Positions 49,496 to 60,942 of a stretch of 62,000 nucleotides of DNA are shown one piece after another. The notes beneath the pieces were generated by a model. It did not search any database. It had not been told where the DNA came from and saw only the letters and a list, made by a program, of their open reading frames with translations. Made by a program: the position numbers and the translations under genes. The stretch comes from Branchiostoma floridae (Eukaryota; Chordata; Leptocardii; Amphioxiformes; Branchiostomatidae), in assembly GCF_000003815.2 (NCBI RefSeq), contig NC_049983.1:17885082-17947081 (forward strand), given 5' to 3'. Position 1 is the stretch's first letter. Every line of letters starts with the position of its first letter.

Positions 49496-49590
49496 CTGTC
49501 AGGATAGAATGGTCGTCACATGTCAACAGTTTCTCGTTGTGTTCACTGTCGTCTCATGATTGAGTCTAAAGTAGCTTTAGACTAATACAA
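49496..49590 (-). other. Putative non-coding leader exon, paralogue 2
   Basis: Same conserved block as at 46214: tcgttgtgttcactgtcg...gacag with donor GTATTA at 49496. A CCAAT box follows at about 49613-49621. Confidence 0.5.
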
Positions 49591-50154
49591 CGAACTTGTC
49601 AGAGAGCCTTTGATTGGATCGAGCTTGGAATGACGCACGGCAAAGTTGATCAGGCACAGCAATCATCTCTAGCTCTCTACACCCACCTGCACCTGATAGG
49701 TCTGGTATGGTGCAATTTTACACCTTTTCTAAGATTGTGATTGACGTTTAGCTGCAGACTGTCTACTTGTGTTTTCAGCAAATTCATCCCTAAGACTTTT
49801 TTCGACTCGTTCTGTCATTTGACAGAAATACTAGTGCTATAACGCCTTGAAACTGAGCCACCTCAGTTGATTTGAGTTTGTCGTTTTACTTCTCTCCGCG
49901 TTATATCTGATCTAGTAATCTTCCCAAGTTGTTAATGAGCAGAATGACATGTACAAGCTAAGAAGACTAGTCTACATAGCTCAATAACCTTCTCCTCTCA
50001 AGTATTATTGAATCCAATACGTTATAAAGGTCCTCTAAAAAATAGCGCTTTACCCGGCTCCCTACTAACGGTAGGAATGTTCCAGAGATTGCACCCAGTA
50101 AATATGAGATGCTAAGACGTCATGACGTTTGACTGCCTCACATTTCCGGAGTTC

Positions 50155-51879
50155 CTACAATGTAAAACGTCTCGATGCTAAACCTGGTGTTAGTTGTGTA
50201 TAAACACCATTGTTCCTCCTGCCGTACAAGACGTCTTCTGTACGCGAAGTAACGGGGTGCTCCAGATTGTTGGATATTCTACGGTACAGTCCATTCGTAC
50301 CGGTACTAATGTCATTCTTGGCGGATTCCAGACGGCAATGTTTAGCCAGACAGGTAGCGATGATTCTCTCGTACATGGTTTCTTGTGTTTGTCGATCGAT
50401 GTTGTCACGGTAGCGGTTAGATTCAATCATGGCGATGTTAGACTGATTCGTGCTAACGATTTGCGTGATTGTTTCTTCACTAAGGTACCTCTGAATCATT
50501 TTACAAGCCTTGTCTTTCTGGACGGGGTCAGCAATGGCTATTATACTGTCGGGATTCTCGTAGGTTGGGATTATTTTGCAAGCCTTGCTTTTTCTGACTC
50601 GGTTAGCAAGGGCAATGATGCCTTCTGTGTTCTCATACGTTGGAATCATTTTGCAAGCCTGACTTTTCTGGACTGGGTTAGTAATGGCAATGATGCCTTC
50701 TGGATCTTCGTACGTCGATACGTTTGTAATTTCTGACAATTCGTTCGAGCCTATCATCTGCGGAATAGGGTCTTGTCCGAGGGACAGCTCAGTATTTTGG
50801 TTTCGTCCGTCCCGATATTCATCGTTCTGTTTGTTTTGGATGGCCGTTCTAGCGACTACAGCACCAGCCACCCATACAAGTACAATGAAAACAACTATGC
50901 TGGAAATCATGATAGCTTGTGCAGTGTTCATAGACATTTTGTTGACGGCCACCGTCGTAGTAGAGGGATGTGTAGTTTTGTACTCATTTGGGCCAACTGA
51001 TGATTCTGTGGCGTTATTTACTATCTCTAAGGCTTGTTGGATGTATTTTGATTGGTTTCTTGGGGCTGGCAGACGTGGTACAGAAATGTTGCTGCGGTGT
51101 GTCGTGGTCTTTTCTAATATGGGAAGTCGTGTTTCAGTCACCTTTTCTTCTTTCGCAGGGCAGGTCGTTAAGTTTGCCTCATGTAGCGGGACATTTTGTA
51201 GGTTTTCAGGATCGCTACATTTGGGCAAGCCGTTGTCAAGAAAGTCGTGATAAAGCAGACTCTCTCTGATATCAGGTGTACAAGTGAGTGGCCAACACTG
51301 GTGAAACGCGAGGGCCATTTCTGCCAACCACGACATGTGGCAGTCACAGAGAAATGGGTTACCAGATATGTATCTGTACCCTCTTTTTGTAAGCCAGTTT
51401 GTACGCTTGTACGTGAATTTCGCAGGATTTAGGGAGGGATTGTCCAGGTTTGCCAAAGAGAAGGTCTCCAACTTATTATAGGCCATGTTTACTGTAGATA
51501 GAATCGACGCACCTTCAATGACCAAGTCAAGCCTAACGGAGGTTACCCGATTATGAGATAAATCAAGCGTATGCAGGCTCTTCATATGTTTCAAAGACTC
51601 CCATGGGAATATTGTGATTACATTATGGCTGAGATTCATCTTATAGACGAATGAAAAGCCAGATAAGTCATGGATGGTTTCGATGTGATTTTGCTGAAGG
51701 AACACCTGGTACAAGAAGCGTGGTGGACTAACTGGTAGACTGGTTATGTTTGAACGTGGGCAGTAAATGTTTGTAACAACATCACTTTTTACATAGCATC
51801 TGGTCGGAAACGAATCACTCAATACTGTATTTGATATTAATTGCAAAAAGGTGAGAAACATAAGATATTTCATGATCAT
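50155..51879 (-). CDS. LRR transmembrane receptor with tyrosine-rich tail, paralogue 3
   Basis: 574 residues from ATG at 51879 (MIMKYLMFLTFLQ). Same architecture as paralogues 1 and 2. The tail has three tandem 25-residue Tyr modules, at Tyr390 (TYEDPEGIIAITNPVQKSQA), Tyr415 (TYENTEGIIALANRVRKSKA) and Tyr440 (TYENPDSIIAIADPVQKDKA). MYERI follows, then VYTQL and the SRRFTL end. The third module has lost the PEG signature (PDS). Intact frame, no sign of decay. Upstream intron holds a hAT-like insertion at 52729-53165 between the leader exon and the coding exon. Confidence 0.88.
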   Translation of the reverse strand: MIMKYLMFLTFLQLISNTVLSDSFPTRCYVKSDVVTNIYCPRSNITSLPVSPPRFLYQVFLQQNHIETIHDLSGFSFVYKMNLSHNVITIFPWESLKHMKSLHTLDLSHNRVTSVRLDLVIEGASILSTVNMAYNKLETFSLANLDNPSLNPAKFTYKRTNWLTKRGYRYISGNPFLCDCHMSWLAEMALAFHQCWPLTCTPDIRESLLYHDFLDNGLPKCSDPENLQNVPLHEANLTTCPAKEEKVTETRLPILEKTTTHRSNISVPRLPAPRNQSKYIQQALEIVNNATESSVGPNEYKTTHPSTTTVAVNKMSMNTAQAIMISSIVVFIVLVWVAGAVVARTAIQNKQNDEYRDGRNQNTELSLGQDPIPQMIGSNELSEITNVSTYEDPEGIIAITNPVQKSQACKMIPTYENTEGIIALANRVRKSKACKIIPTYENPDSIIAIADPVQKDKACKMIQRYLSEETITQIVSTNQSNIAMIESNRYRDNIDRQTQETMYERIIATCLAKHCRLESAKNDISTGTNGLYRRISNNLEHPVTSRTEDVLYGRRNNGVYTQLTPGLASRRFTL

Positions 51880-52728
51880 TTTCAAGCTGTGGACCTATTT
51901 AGTGAACTTGCCTAGTTGCTGCACAAACTGTAGCCTTGCTGATGGACAATACTTTATGCCTGGGACCGTATTATTGGCAGCGACAACTAGCTGCAGTGCG
52001 AAATAGAACCAGTTAGTACTGCCCCGAGGAAGGTGACAGTCTGTCGCCGAAACGCCAGTTGTCTGCTTTAAATATTTGGCTTGTAAATGAAGAACCTTCT
52101 GTGCGAATGTTATGAAGTCTGAAATGATGAAGTATGAATGCTCACTGTCGGAGGATCTAGGAATGGTCGCTTCGATAGATCTTACACAATGCGGTGATTG
52201 GTCTGCAGTTGATGACAACTTTGACATCAACGTGAAAGTCCTAACCCCTGTCTGAAAGACGGTCACCAAAACATTAGCGGTCTGTTGTAAATATCTGGCT
52301 TGTAAGTAAATAATCTTGTTATCCTACTGTACCAACTTCTGCGAATGGTATGAAATCCGAAATGTTTCGAAGTATGACATGCTCCCTGGCTGAGAATTTG
52401 TCGGTTTGATAGGCCTTACACAACGTGCTGATTGGTTTGCAGTTGATGAGGACTTTGGTATCAACGTGAAAGTCCTAACCTGCAGTAACACAATTTTGAA
52501 GAACAAATCATTCTTGGAACTTGCTTCAATTTCTAAAAGCTGTTTCCTAAAGGCTTGGTTTAGGCAGGCTATTGAGTTAATGTTCTTGTGTATCAAAAAT
52601 CCAGCTTTGGGTAGTATTTCAATTTTGAAAAAAAAAAAAAAATAACATGATTTCACCATGTTCGAGGAGGCGCCTCAAGCACGTTAATAGGGCCAGCAAC
52701 CCCTCCATATGAAATATACAGTAAGGAC

Positions 52729-53165
52729 TAGGGGTGGGTACCGGTACGGAAAATTCAGGTCCAGGTACGGTCCAGGCTCAGGTCCATAGGATCATATCAA
52801 AGTCCGGACCTGAACCTGGACCTAACCGTCTGGGAAAACTCGTGAATGCACAGCAATCATCTCTCATTTCGAAATTATGTAAATTATCCGACTTCTATTG
52901 GCGTTTTAAAAACCTGGATTCATGTAATAATACCCTAGACTAAGTTTGACTATAGAAACGTGGTAAGAATGACTATCAATCAACTCTCCCCTACTTCGGT
53001 TTTGTAATTTTCTTGGGCCGGTAAGCCCCAAAACGCCTGCCGGCCTTAATCTATTTATTTTCAAATCGATCTAATATTCGGTCTACTTTTCAGGTCCGTT
53101 TTTTCTGGCCGGCCAAAAAAACGTTTTTTTTACCGGTATGTATAGTATACCGGTATCAACCTCTA
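52729..53165. mobile_element. hAT-like MITE in the leader intron of paralogue 3
   Basis: Ends TAGGGGTGGGTACCGGTA and, inverted, TAGAGGTTGATACCGGTA resemble hAT termini (TAGGGGTGGG). The flanks gtaaggac and gtaatgca are a degraded 8-bp duplication. Non-coding; the interior holds gtccaggtccaggt-like repeats. An 18-bp match to the receptor leader block (gcacagcaatcatctctc) lies inside at about 52848. Confidence 0.6.
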
Positions 53166-53198
53166 GTAATGCACAACATAAGCAAGAAAATGTCATAC

Positions 53199-53290
53199 CT
53201 GTCAGGACAGAATGGTCGTCATAAGTCAACAGTTTCTCGTTGTGTTCACTGTCATCCCGTAATTTGAGTCTAAAGCAGCTGTAGACTAAT
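53199..53290 (-). other. Putative non-coding leader exon, paralogue 3
   Basis: Conserved leader block with CAG|GTATGA donor at 53199 and a CCAAT-like element (cccaatcaaatg) upstream at about 53310. Confidence 0.5.
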
Positions 53291-53723
53291 ACAATGAACT
53301 TGTCAGAGAGCATTTGATTGGGTTGAGCTTGGAATGACGCACGACAAAGTTGATCAGGCACAGCAATCATCTCTCTACACCCACCTACACCTGATAGGTC
53401 TGGCATGGCGCAATATTACACTTTTTCTAAGATTGTGATTGACGTTTAGCTTCTGGACTGTCTACTTTTGTTTTCAACGAATTCAAACTTAAGACTTTTT
53501 TGCTTCGTTGTATCATTTGACAAAAATACCAATGCTGTAACCAGTTAAAGCTGATTCACTTCGGTCGATTTGGGGTTGACGTCACCGTCCCTTTATATTT
53601 CGTGCACTGAGTCTGTACGTGTGAGCACGCTGGTTGATTCAGGACTTGTGTCAGATCATTCTGCAACTTCTGATGATTCTGTGTTTTGGTTTGGTCCGTC
53701 CTGATATTCATTATTCTCTTTGA

Positions 53724-54764
53724 TTAGGATGACATTTTAATGAATACAATACCAGCCACCCCTACAAGTAAAACGAAAACAACTATGCTGGAAATTATGA
53801 TAGCGCCTTTAGTATTCACAACCACTGTGGAGGGATTCTTAGCTTTAGACTGACTTTGGCCAGGTACATTAAGCTGCTTTGTTGTGTTATCTACCATCGT
53901 CAGGTGTTGTAGGATGCATGTGGACTCAGTCTGGTTTCTTTGGGCTGGCAGAAGTGGTACAGAAATATTGAAGTAATGTGCCTTGGTCTTTTCTAATATC
54001 GGAAGTTGTGTACCAGTCACCTTTTCTTCTTTCTCCTTTCGGCAGGCCGATAAATTTGCCTCGTGTAGCGGGACATCTTGTAGGTTTTCAGGACCGCTAC
54101 ATTCAGGCAAGCCATTCACAAGAAAGTCGTTAAAAAGCAGACCCTCCCTGATATCAGGTGTACAAGTGAAAGGCCAACACTGGTGAAACGTGAGGGCCAT
54201 TTCTGCCAACCACGACATGCGGCAGTCACAGTGAAACGGGTTACCATTTATATACCTTAACCCTCTACTTTTAAGCAAGTAAACTTCACGGTTGTTCATC
54301 AACCTCGCACTATTTAGGGAGGGATTGTCCAGGTTTGCCAAAGAGAAGGTCATCAGCCGATTGTAGGCCATGTTCACCTTATATAGTCCCGTCGCACCTT
54401 CTGTGACCAAGTCAAACCTAACAGAGGTTATCCGATTATGAGATAAATCAAGATTTTGAAGGCTACTCATTTGTTTTAAAGATTCCCGTGGAAATATGCT
54501 GATGAGGTTATGGCTGAGATTCATTTTGGTGACAGAGAAAAAGCCAGATAAGTCATGGATGGTTTCGATGCGATTTTGCTGAAGGAACATATTGTTCAAG
54601 AGGCGTGGTGGATTAGCCGGTAGACTAGTAATGTTTGAACGTGGGCAACAAATTTCAATTAACCAACCATTTCTAACATAACATCTGATCGGAAACGAAT
54701 CACTCAATACTGTAGTTGTTATTAGTTGCATAAAAGGGAGAAACATCAAATATTTCACGATCAT
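53724..54764 (-). CDS. Tail-less LRR transmembrane protein, paralogue 4
   Basis: 346 residues from ATG at 54764 (MIVKYLMFLPFMQ). The ectodomain is intact: N-cap CYVRNGWLIEICC as in paralogue 1, LRRs, LRRCT NPFHCDCRMSWLAEM, stalk, and a full membrane segment (IISSIVVFVLLVGVAGIV). The frame then ends FIKMSS-stop. Against paralogue 1, one base is missing just after ATTAAAA, shifting into TCC TAA. Downstream (53585-53723) a tail resembling paralogue 1 (DGPNQNTESS, SPESTSVLTRTDSV) is readable in the old frame but has further stops, and the Tyr modules are gone. It is either a membrane-anchored decoy or a decaying gene. Confidence 0.75.
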   Translation of the reverse strand: MIVKYLMFLPFMQLITTTVLSDSFPIRCYVRNGWLIEICCPRSNITSLPANPPRLLNNMFLQQNRIETIHDLSGFFSVTKMNLSHNLISIFPRESLKQMSSLQNLDLSHNRITSVRFDLVTEGATGLYKVNMAYNRLMTFSLANLDNPSLNSARLMNNREVYLLKSRGLRYINGNPFHCDCRMSWLAEMALTFHQCWPFTCTPDIREGLLFNDFLVNGLPECSGPENLQDVPLHEANLSACRKEKEEKVTGTQLPILEKTKAHYFNISVPLLPAQRNQTESTCILQHLTMVDNTTKQLNVPGQSQSKAKNPSTVVVNTKGAIIISSIVVFVLLVGVAGIVFIKMSS

Positions 54765-55237
54765 TTTCAAGCTGTGGGTCTACTTTGTGAGGTTGCCTAT
54801 TGCTGTACGAACTGCTGGATTGCTGCCGGGCAATATTTTGTAAAAAGAAAATATGTTTGGGACCATACCAGTTGGCATCAACGTAAAAGCCCTAACCTGC
54901 AGTAACACAATTTTAAGAACAAATCATTCTTGAAACTTGATAGAAATTTCTGAAAGCTGTTTCCTAAAGGCTTTCTTCAGAGAGGCTTTGGAGTTAATCT
55001 TTTTGTGTGAAAAAAATCCAGCTTTGGATAATATTTCAATTAAAAAAATAACATAATTTCACCATGTTCGAGGATACGCCTCAAGCACGTTTAAGGGGCC
55101 AGCAACTCCTCCATATATAAACGTACCCGGCTACATGAACAGCAAGGAAATTTGCTGACCTATGTCACTAGGCACTATAGGGTTAGCAACAAGAACAGTT
55201 GTAAAAGTTGCATGGCATAAGCAAGAAACTATCGTAC

Positions 55238-55330
55238 CTGTCAGGACAGAATGGTCGTCACATGTCAAAAGTTTCTCGTTGTGTTCACTGTTGTCCCGTG
55301 ATTTGAGTCTAAAATAGCTTTAGGCTAATA
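55238..55330 (-). other. Putative non-coding leader exon, paralogue 4
   Basis: Conserved leader block, donor CAG|GTACGA at 55238, CCAAT box (gatccaatcaaatg) further upstream at about 55350-55362. Confidence 0.5.
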
Positions 55331-55807
55331 AAACGAACTTGTTAGAGAGCATTTGATTGGATCGAGCTTGGAATGACGCACGACACAGTTGATCAGGCAC
55401 AGCAATCATCTCTCTACACCCACCGACAGATAATAGGTCTGGTATGGCGCAATATTACACTTTTTCTAAGATACTAATTCAGATTTAGCTCCAGACTGTC
55501 TACCTTTGTTTTCAATAGATTCAACCCTAAGACTTTTTTTGCCTCGTTGTGTCATTTGACAAAAATATTAGTTCTTTAACCCCTTAAAGCTGAGCCACTT
55601 CGGTCGATTTGAGTTTGTGGTTTTCTTTCCGCATGATATCTTCAGGAGTCTAATTATCTTCCCAAGTCGTTCATGAGCAGAATGACGTGTGCGAGTAGAC
55701 TAGTCTACAGAACTCAATCACTTTCACCTCTGAAGTATTATTGAATCCAACAACTCATAAACGCCATCTCATAATAGGGCTTCACCCCTATGAACACTAG
55801 TTATGTT

Positions 55808-57831
55808 TCAGAGAATGTACCCTGTAAATTTTGCCTCACATGTCCTGGGTTCCTGCAATGTAAAACGTTTGATGCTTAACCTGTTGTAAGTGGTGTATAA
55901 AGTTAACATACTTGTTTCTGCTTCTGTACGTGAAGTAACGGAGTTCTGCCGATCGTTGGACATTCTACGGTACGGTGCATTCGTACCGTAACTAATGGCA
56001 TTCTCGGTGGATTCCAGGCGGCAATGTTCAGCTAGACAGTTACCGATGATTCTCTCGTACATGGTGTCTTGTTTGTCGATCGATGTTGTCACGGTAGCGG
56101 GTAGATTCTGTCATGGCGTTGTTAGTTTACTTACGATTTGAGGGATTGTTTCTTCGCTAAGTTACCGTATACCTATGTCTGAATTATATTGCAAGCCCTG
56201 TCTTTCTGGGTTGGGTCAGCAAGGACAATGATATTGTTTGGATTGTCGTGCGTCGATACGTTCGTAATTCCTGACAATTCGTTAGGACCTGTCATCTGTG
56301 GAATAGGGTGTTGTCCTAGGGACAACTGAGAGAAATACTAGTAATCACTTTCGTAGACAGCGTTTACACGTTTAAGGACGCTGGTTGATGTTGGATTTCT
56401 GTCAGATCCGTCTGCACCTTCCGATATTCCATATGACAATGTTGATTTGGTCTGTCCCAATTCTGCCGTACATCACGCTGCAAAAACCCGCCAATCCCTT
56501 ACCTTGAACTTTTAAAAAGTGTGTCATAAAGCCACTGGCTGATGATCCCAGCATGCTCTGCTGCTAGAGGCAGCACCGTACATAGACATGATAGAGACTA
56601 AGGGAGAATACTTCCCCCGGACTTTTATTCCGTCTTATTTTAACCAATACTTGGCATATACAGATTGTCTTTTAAGATTTGTAAATGTTTGTATATGTTT
56701 TTAGAACAAGAGAATGTATGCTGCTAAGATGGTAATGCCTTATTTATCATAAACTCCAGTGCAGTTCAAGGAGCCCCGGCTACTTGCAAGACTGCTGTTA
56801 TCAATAAACTGAACTGAACTGATATTCATAATTCTGTTGGTTTAGGATGACCTTTTTTTAGTGACTACAGCACCAGCCACCCCTACAAGTAAAACGAAAA
56901 CAACTGTAGTGGTCACAAACACTGTTGAGGTATGCGTAGCTTTAGACTCGCTTTGGGCAGCTAATGATACATTAAGCTGTTTCGTGGTGTTATTTATCAG
57001 AGTCAGATGTTGTCGAGTGAATTTGGTCTGGTTCCTTTCGGCTTGCAGAAGTGGTACAGAAATGCTGACGAAGTATGTCGTGGTATTTTCTAATATGGTA
57101 AGTTGTTTTCCGGTCACTTTTTCTTCTTTTGCTGGGCAGACATTTAAGTTTGCCTCGTGTAGCGGGGCATCTTTTAGGCTTTCAGGACCGCTACATTTAG
57201 GCAAACGGTTGACAATAAAGTCGTCAAAAAGCAGCCCCTTTCTGACTTCAGGTGTACAAGTGAGTGGCCAACACTTGTGAAACGCGAGGGCCATTTCTGC
57301 CAACCAGGACATGCGGCAGTCACAGAGAATCGGATTACCATTTATATACCTCATCCCTCCTTCTGTATGCTGGTATATGGTACGGCTTAGAGAAGGATTG
57401 ACCAGGTTTGCCAAAGAGAAGGCCATCAGCCGATTGCAGGCCATGTTCACCGTATATAGACCCGTCGCACCTTCTGTGACCAGGTCAAGCCTAACGGAGG
57501 TTATCCGATTATGAGATAAATCAAGTATCTGAAGGCTCTTCATTTGTTTCAAAGATTCCCATGGGAATATTTTGATGAGATTATGGCTGAGATTCATCTT
57601 GCTGACAAAGGGAAAGCCAGATAAGTCATGGATGGTTTCGATGCGATTTTGCTGAAGGAATATATTTTGCAAGAAGCGCGGTGGTTTAGCTGGTAGACGG
57701 GTTATGTTGGAACGTGGGCAATGAATCTCAGTGAGACGACCATCTTTAACATAACATCTGGTTGGAAGGGAAACACCCAATATTGTAAATAGTTGCATGA
57801 AAATGAGAAACATAAAGCATTTCATGATCAT
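55808..57831 (-). pseudogene. LRR transmembrane paralogue 5, tail disrupted by frameshift and LINE insertion
   Basis: The ectodomain and membrane segment are intact from ATG 57831 (MIMKCFMFLIFMQ; an earlier ATG at 57849 is possible) to VVTKKRSS-stop at 56842. Relative to paralogue 2, two extra A residues follow ACT AAA, giving the same shifted frame and TCC TAA end as paralogue 4. The tail then meets a LINE 3' end at about 56450-56822. Beyond it, degraded tail sequence continues. The last part (55808-56092) is open again, with MYERIIGNCLAEHCRLES and a KRFTL-like end that runs past the usual stop. The Tyr modules are broken. The N-terminal frame could still make a tail-less membrane protein. 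Confidence 0.75.
56450..56822 (+). mobile_element. 5'-truncated LINE 3' end
   Basis: Non-coding insertion in the tail of paralogue 5. It ends with tgttatcaataaactgaact gaactga, a short tandem tail typical of LINE 3' termini. The left border is near 56460, where the receptor tail homology stops. Confidence 0.65.
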
Positions 57832-57849
57832 TTTCAAGCTGTGGACCAT

Positions 57850-59387
57850 TTTAGTGAGGTTGCCTAATGCTGAACGAACTGCTGGATTGCTGATGGACAA
57901 TATCTATACTTGTGGATATGACAATACTTTATGTTTTGGACCGCATTGCTAGCAAAGACACCTAGCCGTACTGTGAAATTAAACCAGTATGTAGAAGTCA
58001 GTATTGCTATGAGAAAGGTGACAGACTGTCACCGAAACGTCTGCTGTCTGTTGTGAGTATCTGGCCTGTGAACCAAAAACCTTTCTTATCCTACTGTGCG
58101 AACTAGTCTGCTCACTGTCAGAGGTATGGTCGCCTCGATGGGTCTTACAAAACGCGATGATTGGTTTGCAGTTGATGAGGACTTTGGCATCAACGTGAAA
58201 GTCCTAACCTGCAGTAATACAATTTTAAGAACAAATCATTTTATGAACTGTCTTACTTCAATTTTCAAAAGCTGAAAGGCCTTGGGGTGAACGCTGCTGT
58301 GTGTAGAAAAATCTTGTTTAGGATATGATTGAAATTTGATTAACATCACTCCACATCACTCCACATGGGACCCCCCCCCCCACACACACACACAAAACAA
58401 CAGTAATTCAAAGAGCTGATTAACTCATTTGCATCGACATCGTCTTGTTTGATTGCATCTTAATTCATAGTTTGGATAGAAAAACCTGTTCTTCAACTAA
58501 GTCTCTTTAGCATACCTATTCGTACCTAGGATATATAAACCTGCTCTCCAACGAGATCTCTTAAGTGGCACATTATTGAAATATGTATCACCAGAGTTTG
58601 GGCCAGCCAAAAAGAATTACAAGAAAAAAAAAAGAAAGATAATCCCTACCTACCGACCGACCATATTTTTTTCAGGACTGAAACAGGAAACACAACATTT
58701 TTGCAAGGCCTTAGGCAAAATGGAGCCAATGACCAAATAGCACGACTCCTCCCTTTCTAGACATGTGGTCCCGATGTTTTGCAGTAGGATAACCTGAAAA
58801 TGTGTTCACTCACCGGATAGAGTAACCCAGCTGCTCGAAATGGGCCCAGATCGAGTTCGTTGTGGCAATATGACGTTGAACTTGAAAAAAAGTGACAAAA
58901 CGAGCGAGAGAATGTCACAATCGAAATGTCTTTATACGGCAGTTTGTTGATCTTTTGCTACTACTGAAAGTTCGTAAAATAGAAATAGAAAAGCAAGTCG
59001 AACTAGGAGAGAAAGGAGTAATGAAGGGCATTATCTTGTGAAGGAGTATTGAAACCGAAGGTGTCTACTGAGAATCACATGAACAATACTGAGGAACCGT
59101 TTTGAATACTATAATATTTATAGCAGCGCTATAGTTCTGTAATGATTGTATGCTCCAATATATCTTAAGTTCGAGGGCCAACTTTTTTTCTTTGACTTTG
59201 TGGTGTACCTCATCACATTGGGCGAGGGCCGACAGGGGAAAGCTGTGATTGTGATCCCCTACTTCCCTCTTGTCGAGTCAATCTATGGATCTATTGATGT
59301 ATAATTCTATGTTAACTATCTTGTATGCACGACGGACCACTGACTATCGTGGGTAGTTTGACACATCCTTTTTCTGACTTTCTTGTT
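57850..59387. other. Intergenic sequence upstream of paralogue 5
   Basis: The first 400 bp keep traces of the receptor upstream region (acctgcagtaatacaatttt near 58209). The conserved leader exon is not found. A C-run plus (CA)n microsatellite lies at 58371-58394. A possible minus-strand donor CCG|GTGAGT lies near 58815. No gene is seen. Confidence 0.5.
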
Positions 59388-59433
59388 ACCTCCATGAAAT
59401 GTCATGGAGGTTATATTTTACCCTGCGTTTGTG

Positions 59434-59465
<32 letters not shown>

Positions 59466-60742
59466 AACAAGATAACTCAAGAACGGCTGGATGGATTGGT
59501 TTCATACTTGGTATATTGGTAGGGTGTGATAAAAGCTGGAAGTGATTGGATTTTGGGCCCCCTAGCGGCTATCCTTGGTACTGCAGCGCAACTTCCGGTT
59601 TTGCTATCTCGTGTTCTGAACAAGCTATGGTCCCAATTTTTGGGTGTTAGATAGCTCTTGTGCTCAGGAATAAGTGACATAAGTTTGGGCCCCCTAGCGT
59701 CTAGTTTCGGGATAGCAGGGGCATTTTTGTCAAAAACTTCTGAAGCAGATAACTCAAGAAGGGAACAACGGATTTTCACGATTTTTGTTACGTAGGTACC
59801 TTAGACAATGTTGTACAAGATAAAATACTAATCATTGAAAATTAGAGTACATTTGCATAATTAATGAGAATATTCTATCATAGCAGTTTTTTCAATGTAT
59901 CTCCTGTCCCGGAAATGATATGATCTTGACAATTGGGTGGTAGACAGCTATTAGGGTCATGACATCGTGGGCCAAGTTTCAGCCCCCTAGCATCTAATGT
60001 TGGAACTGCAGGGGTATTTTTGTCAAGACATTGCAAAGAAGATAACTGCAGAGAGGAATGATGGATTTCCATCATTTTAGGCATGCAGGTAGCTTAGGCA
60101 AATATGTTCATAATGATATACATGTTATGCAAATGAGGGCTTAATTTGCATAATTAATGGGGACATTTTTCCCAGCATGTGATGTGGCAAGAGATAATAA
60201 ATTCACATAAATTATGCTAACAAGGGTCTTCTGTGTCTATCAATCCCAATGTCATGAGGCAAAATTACTTGAGAAAGGTATCACTAATGCAACATAAACA
60301 GTCAGGGAGCTCCGGAAATAGATTTCTGCTCTGTGGTACAAGGTCACTGTAGAGTCATGGCATTCCAGAGGTCATTGAGGTCAAATCCCTGCCTCACTAC
60401 CAACTCCAGAAAGTAACTTCCGGTCCCTGTGACACAGGAAGTTCACTGGCCATCTGCTCAGTGCTCCAGAGGTCACAGAGGTGACGTTTCAGCCAAAACA
60501 ATATACACAGTGTTACTGTACGGGCAGGAACGTTCTCTGGCTATAACAACGAGGTTTATGCCTGTTCTTGTTGGAATTTGTTGCTCTATATGGAATCTTG
60601 GAATATCAAGGGAGTTTATTTGGACTGAAGTCGAGCCTGAACTGTGGAAGCTGGATAGCATAAATTATGTTAATGCTAATTAATTGCATAAAATTTACAA
60701 AAGCTCTAAATTTTCATGGAGGTATGAGGTCGCCGAACTCTA
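59388..60742. mobile_element. Repeat family with ACCTCCATGA hairpin ends and internal 280-bp repeats
   Basis: Begins with the hairpin acctccatgaaatgtcatgg aggt, then a TGTC microsatellite. It continues with about three degenerate units, each starting gataactcaagaa(c/g)gg or a variant (about 59470, 59750, 60040) and holding gggccccctagcg or a variant. Ends ttttcatggaggt...cgaactctagtt. No transposase frame. A second copy starts at 61421. Confidence 0.7.
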
Positions 60743-60875
60743 GTTTTGTATGTGTTTTAAAATTGACAAAAATTCTTACTTGTCCTGTTGTCCTGTCTAT
60801 TTTTTTCCCTCCCTCTTATCAAGGGCCTTCGAGAGCCTTTCTACAGTCATCCTGCCAGACCCCTGCACGATAGAT

Positions 60876-60931
60876 ATTGAGATCGGGCTGGGGTGTGGTA
60901 TCCATTGAGATCGGGCTGGGGTGTGGTATCC
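60876..60931. repeat. 28-bp tandem duplication
   Basis: Two perfect copies of a 28-bp unit beginning attgagatcgggctggggtg, at 60876-60903 and 60904-60931. Confidence 0.9.
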
Positions 60932-60942
60932 AGACTAGGGCT

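Noticed and set aside
47460-51250. Plus-strand frames of 90-190 residues opposite the LRR genes
   Set aside because: Antisense shadows of the minus-strand receptor frames, conserved only because the receptors are.
43696-57831. LRR cluster as processed retrogenes or as lamprey-type VLR genes
   Set aside because: No poly-A or target duplication, and a conserved upstream leader exon argue against retrogenes. The fixed membrane segment and long tail differ from VLRs, and no assembly cassettes are seen.
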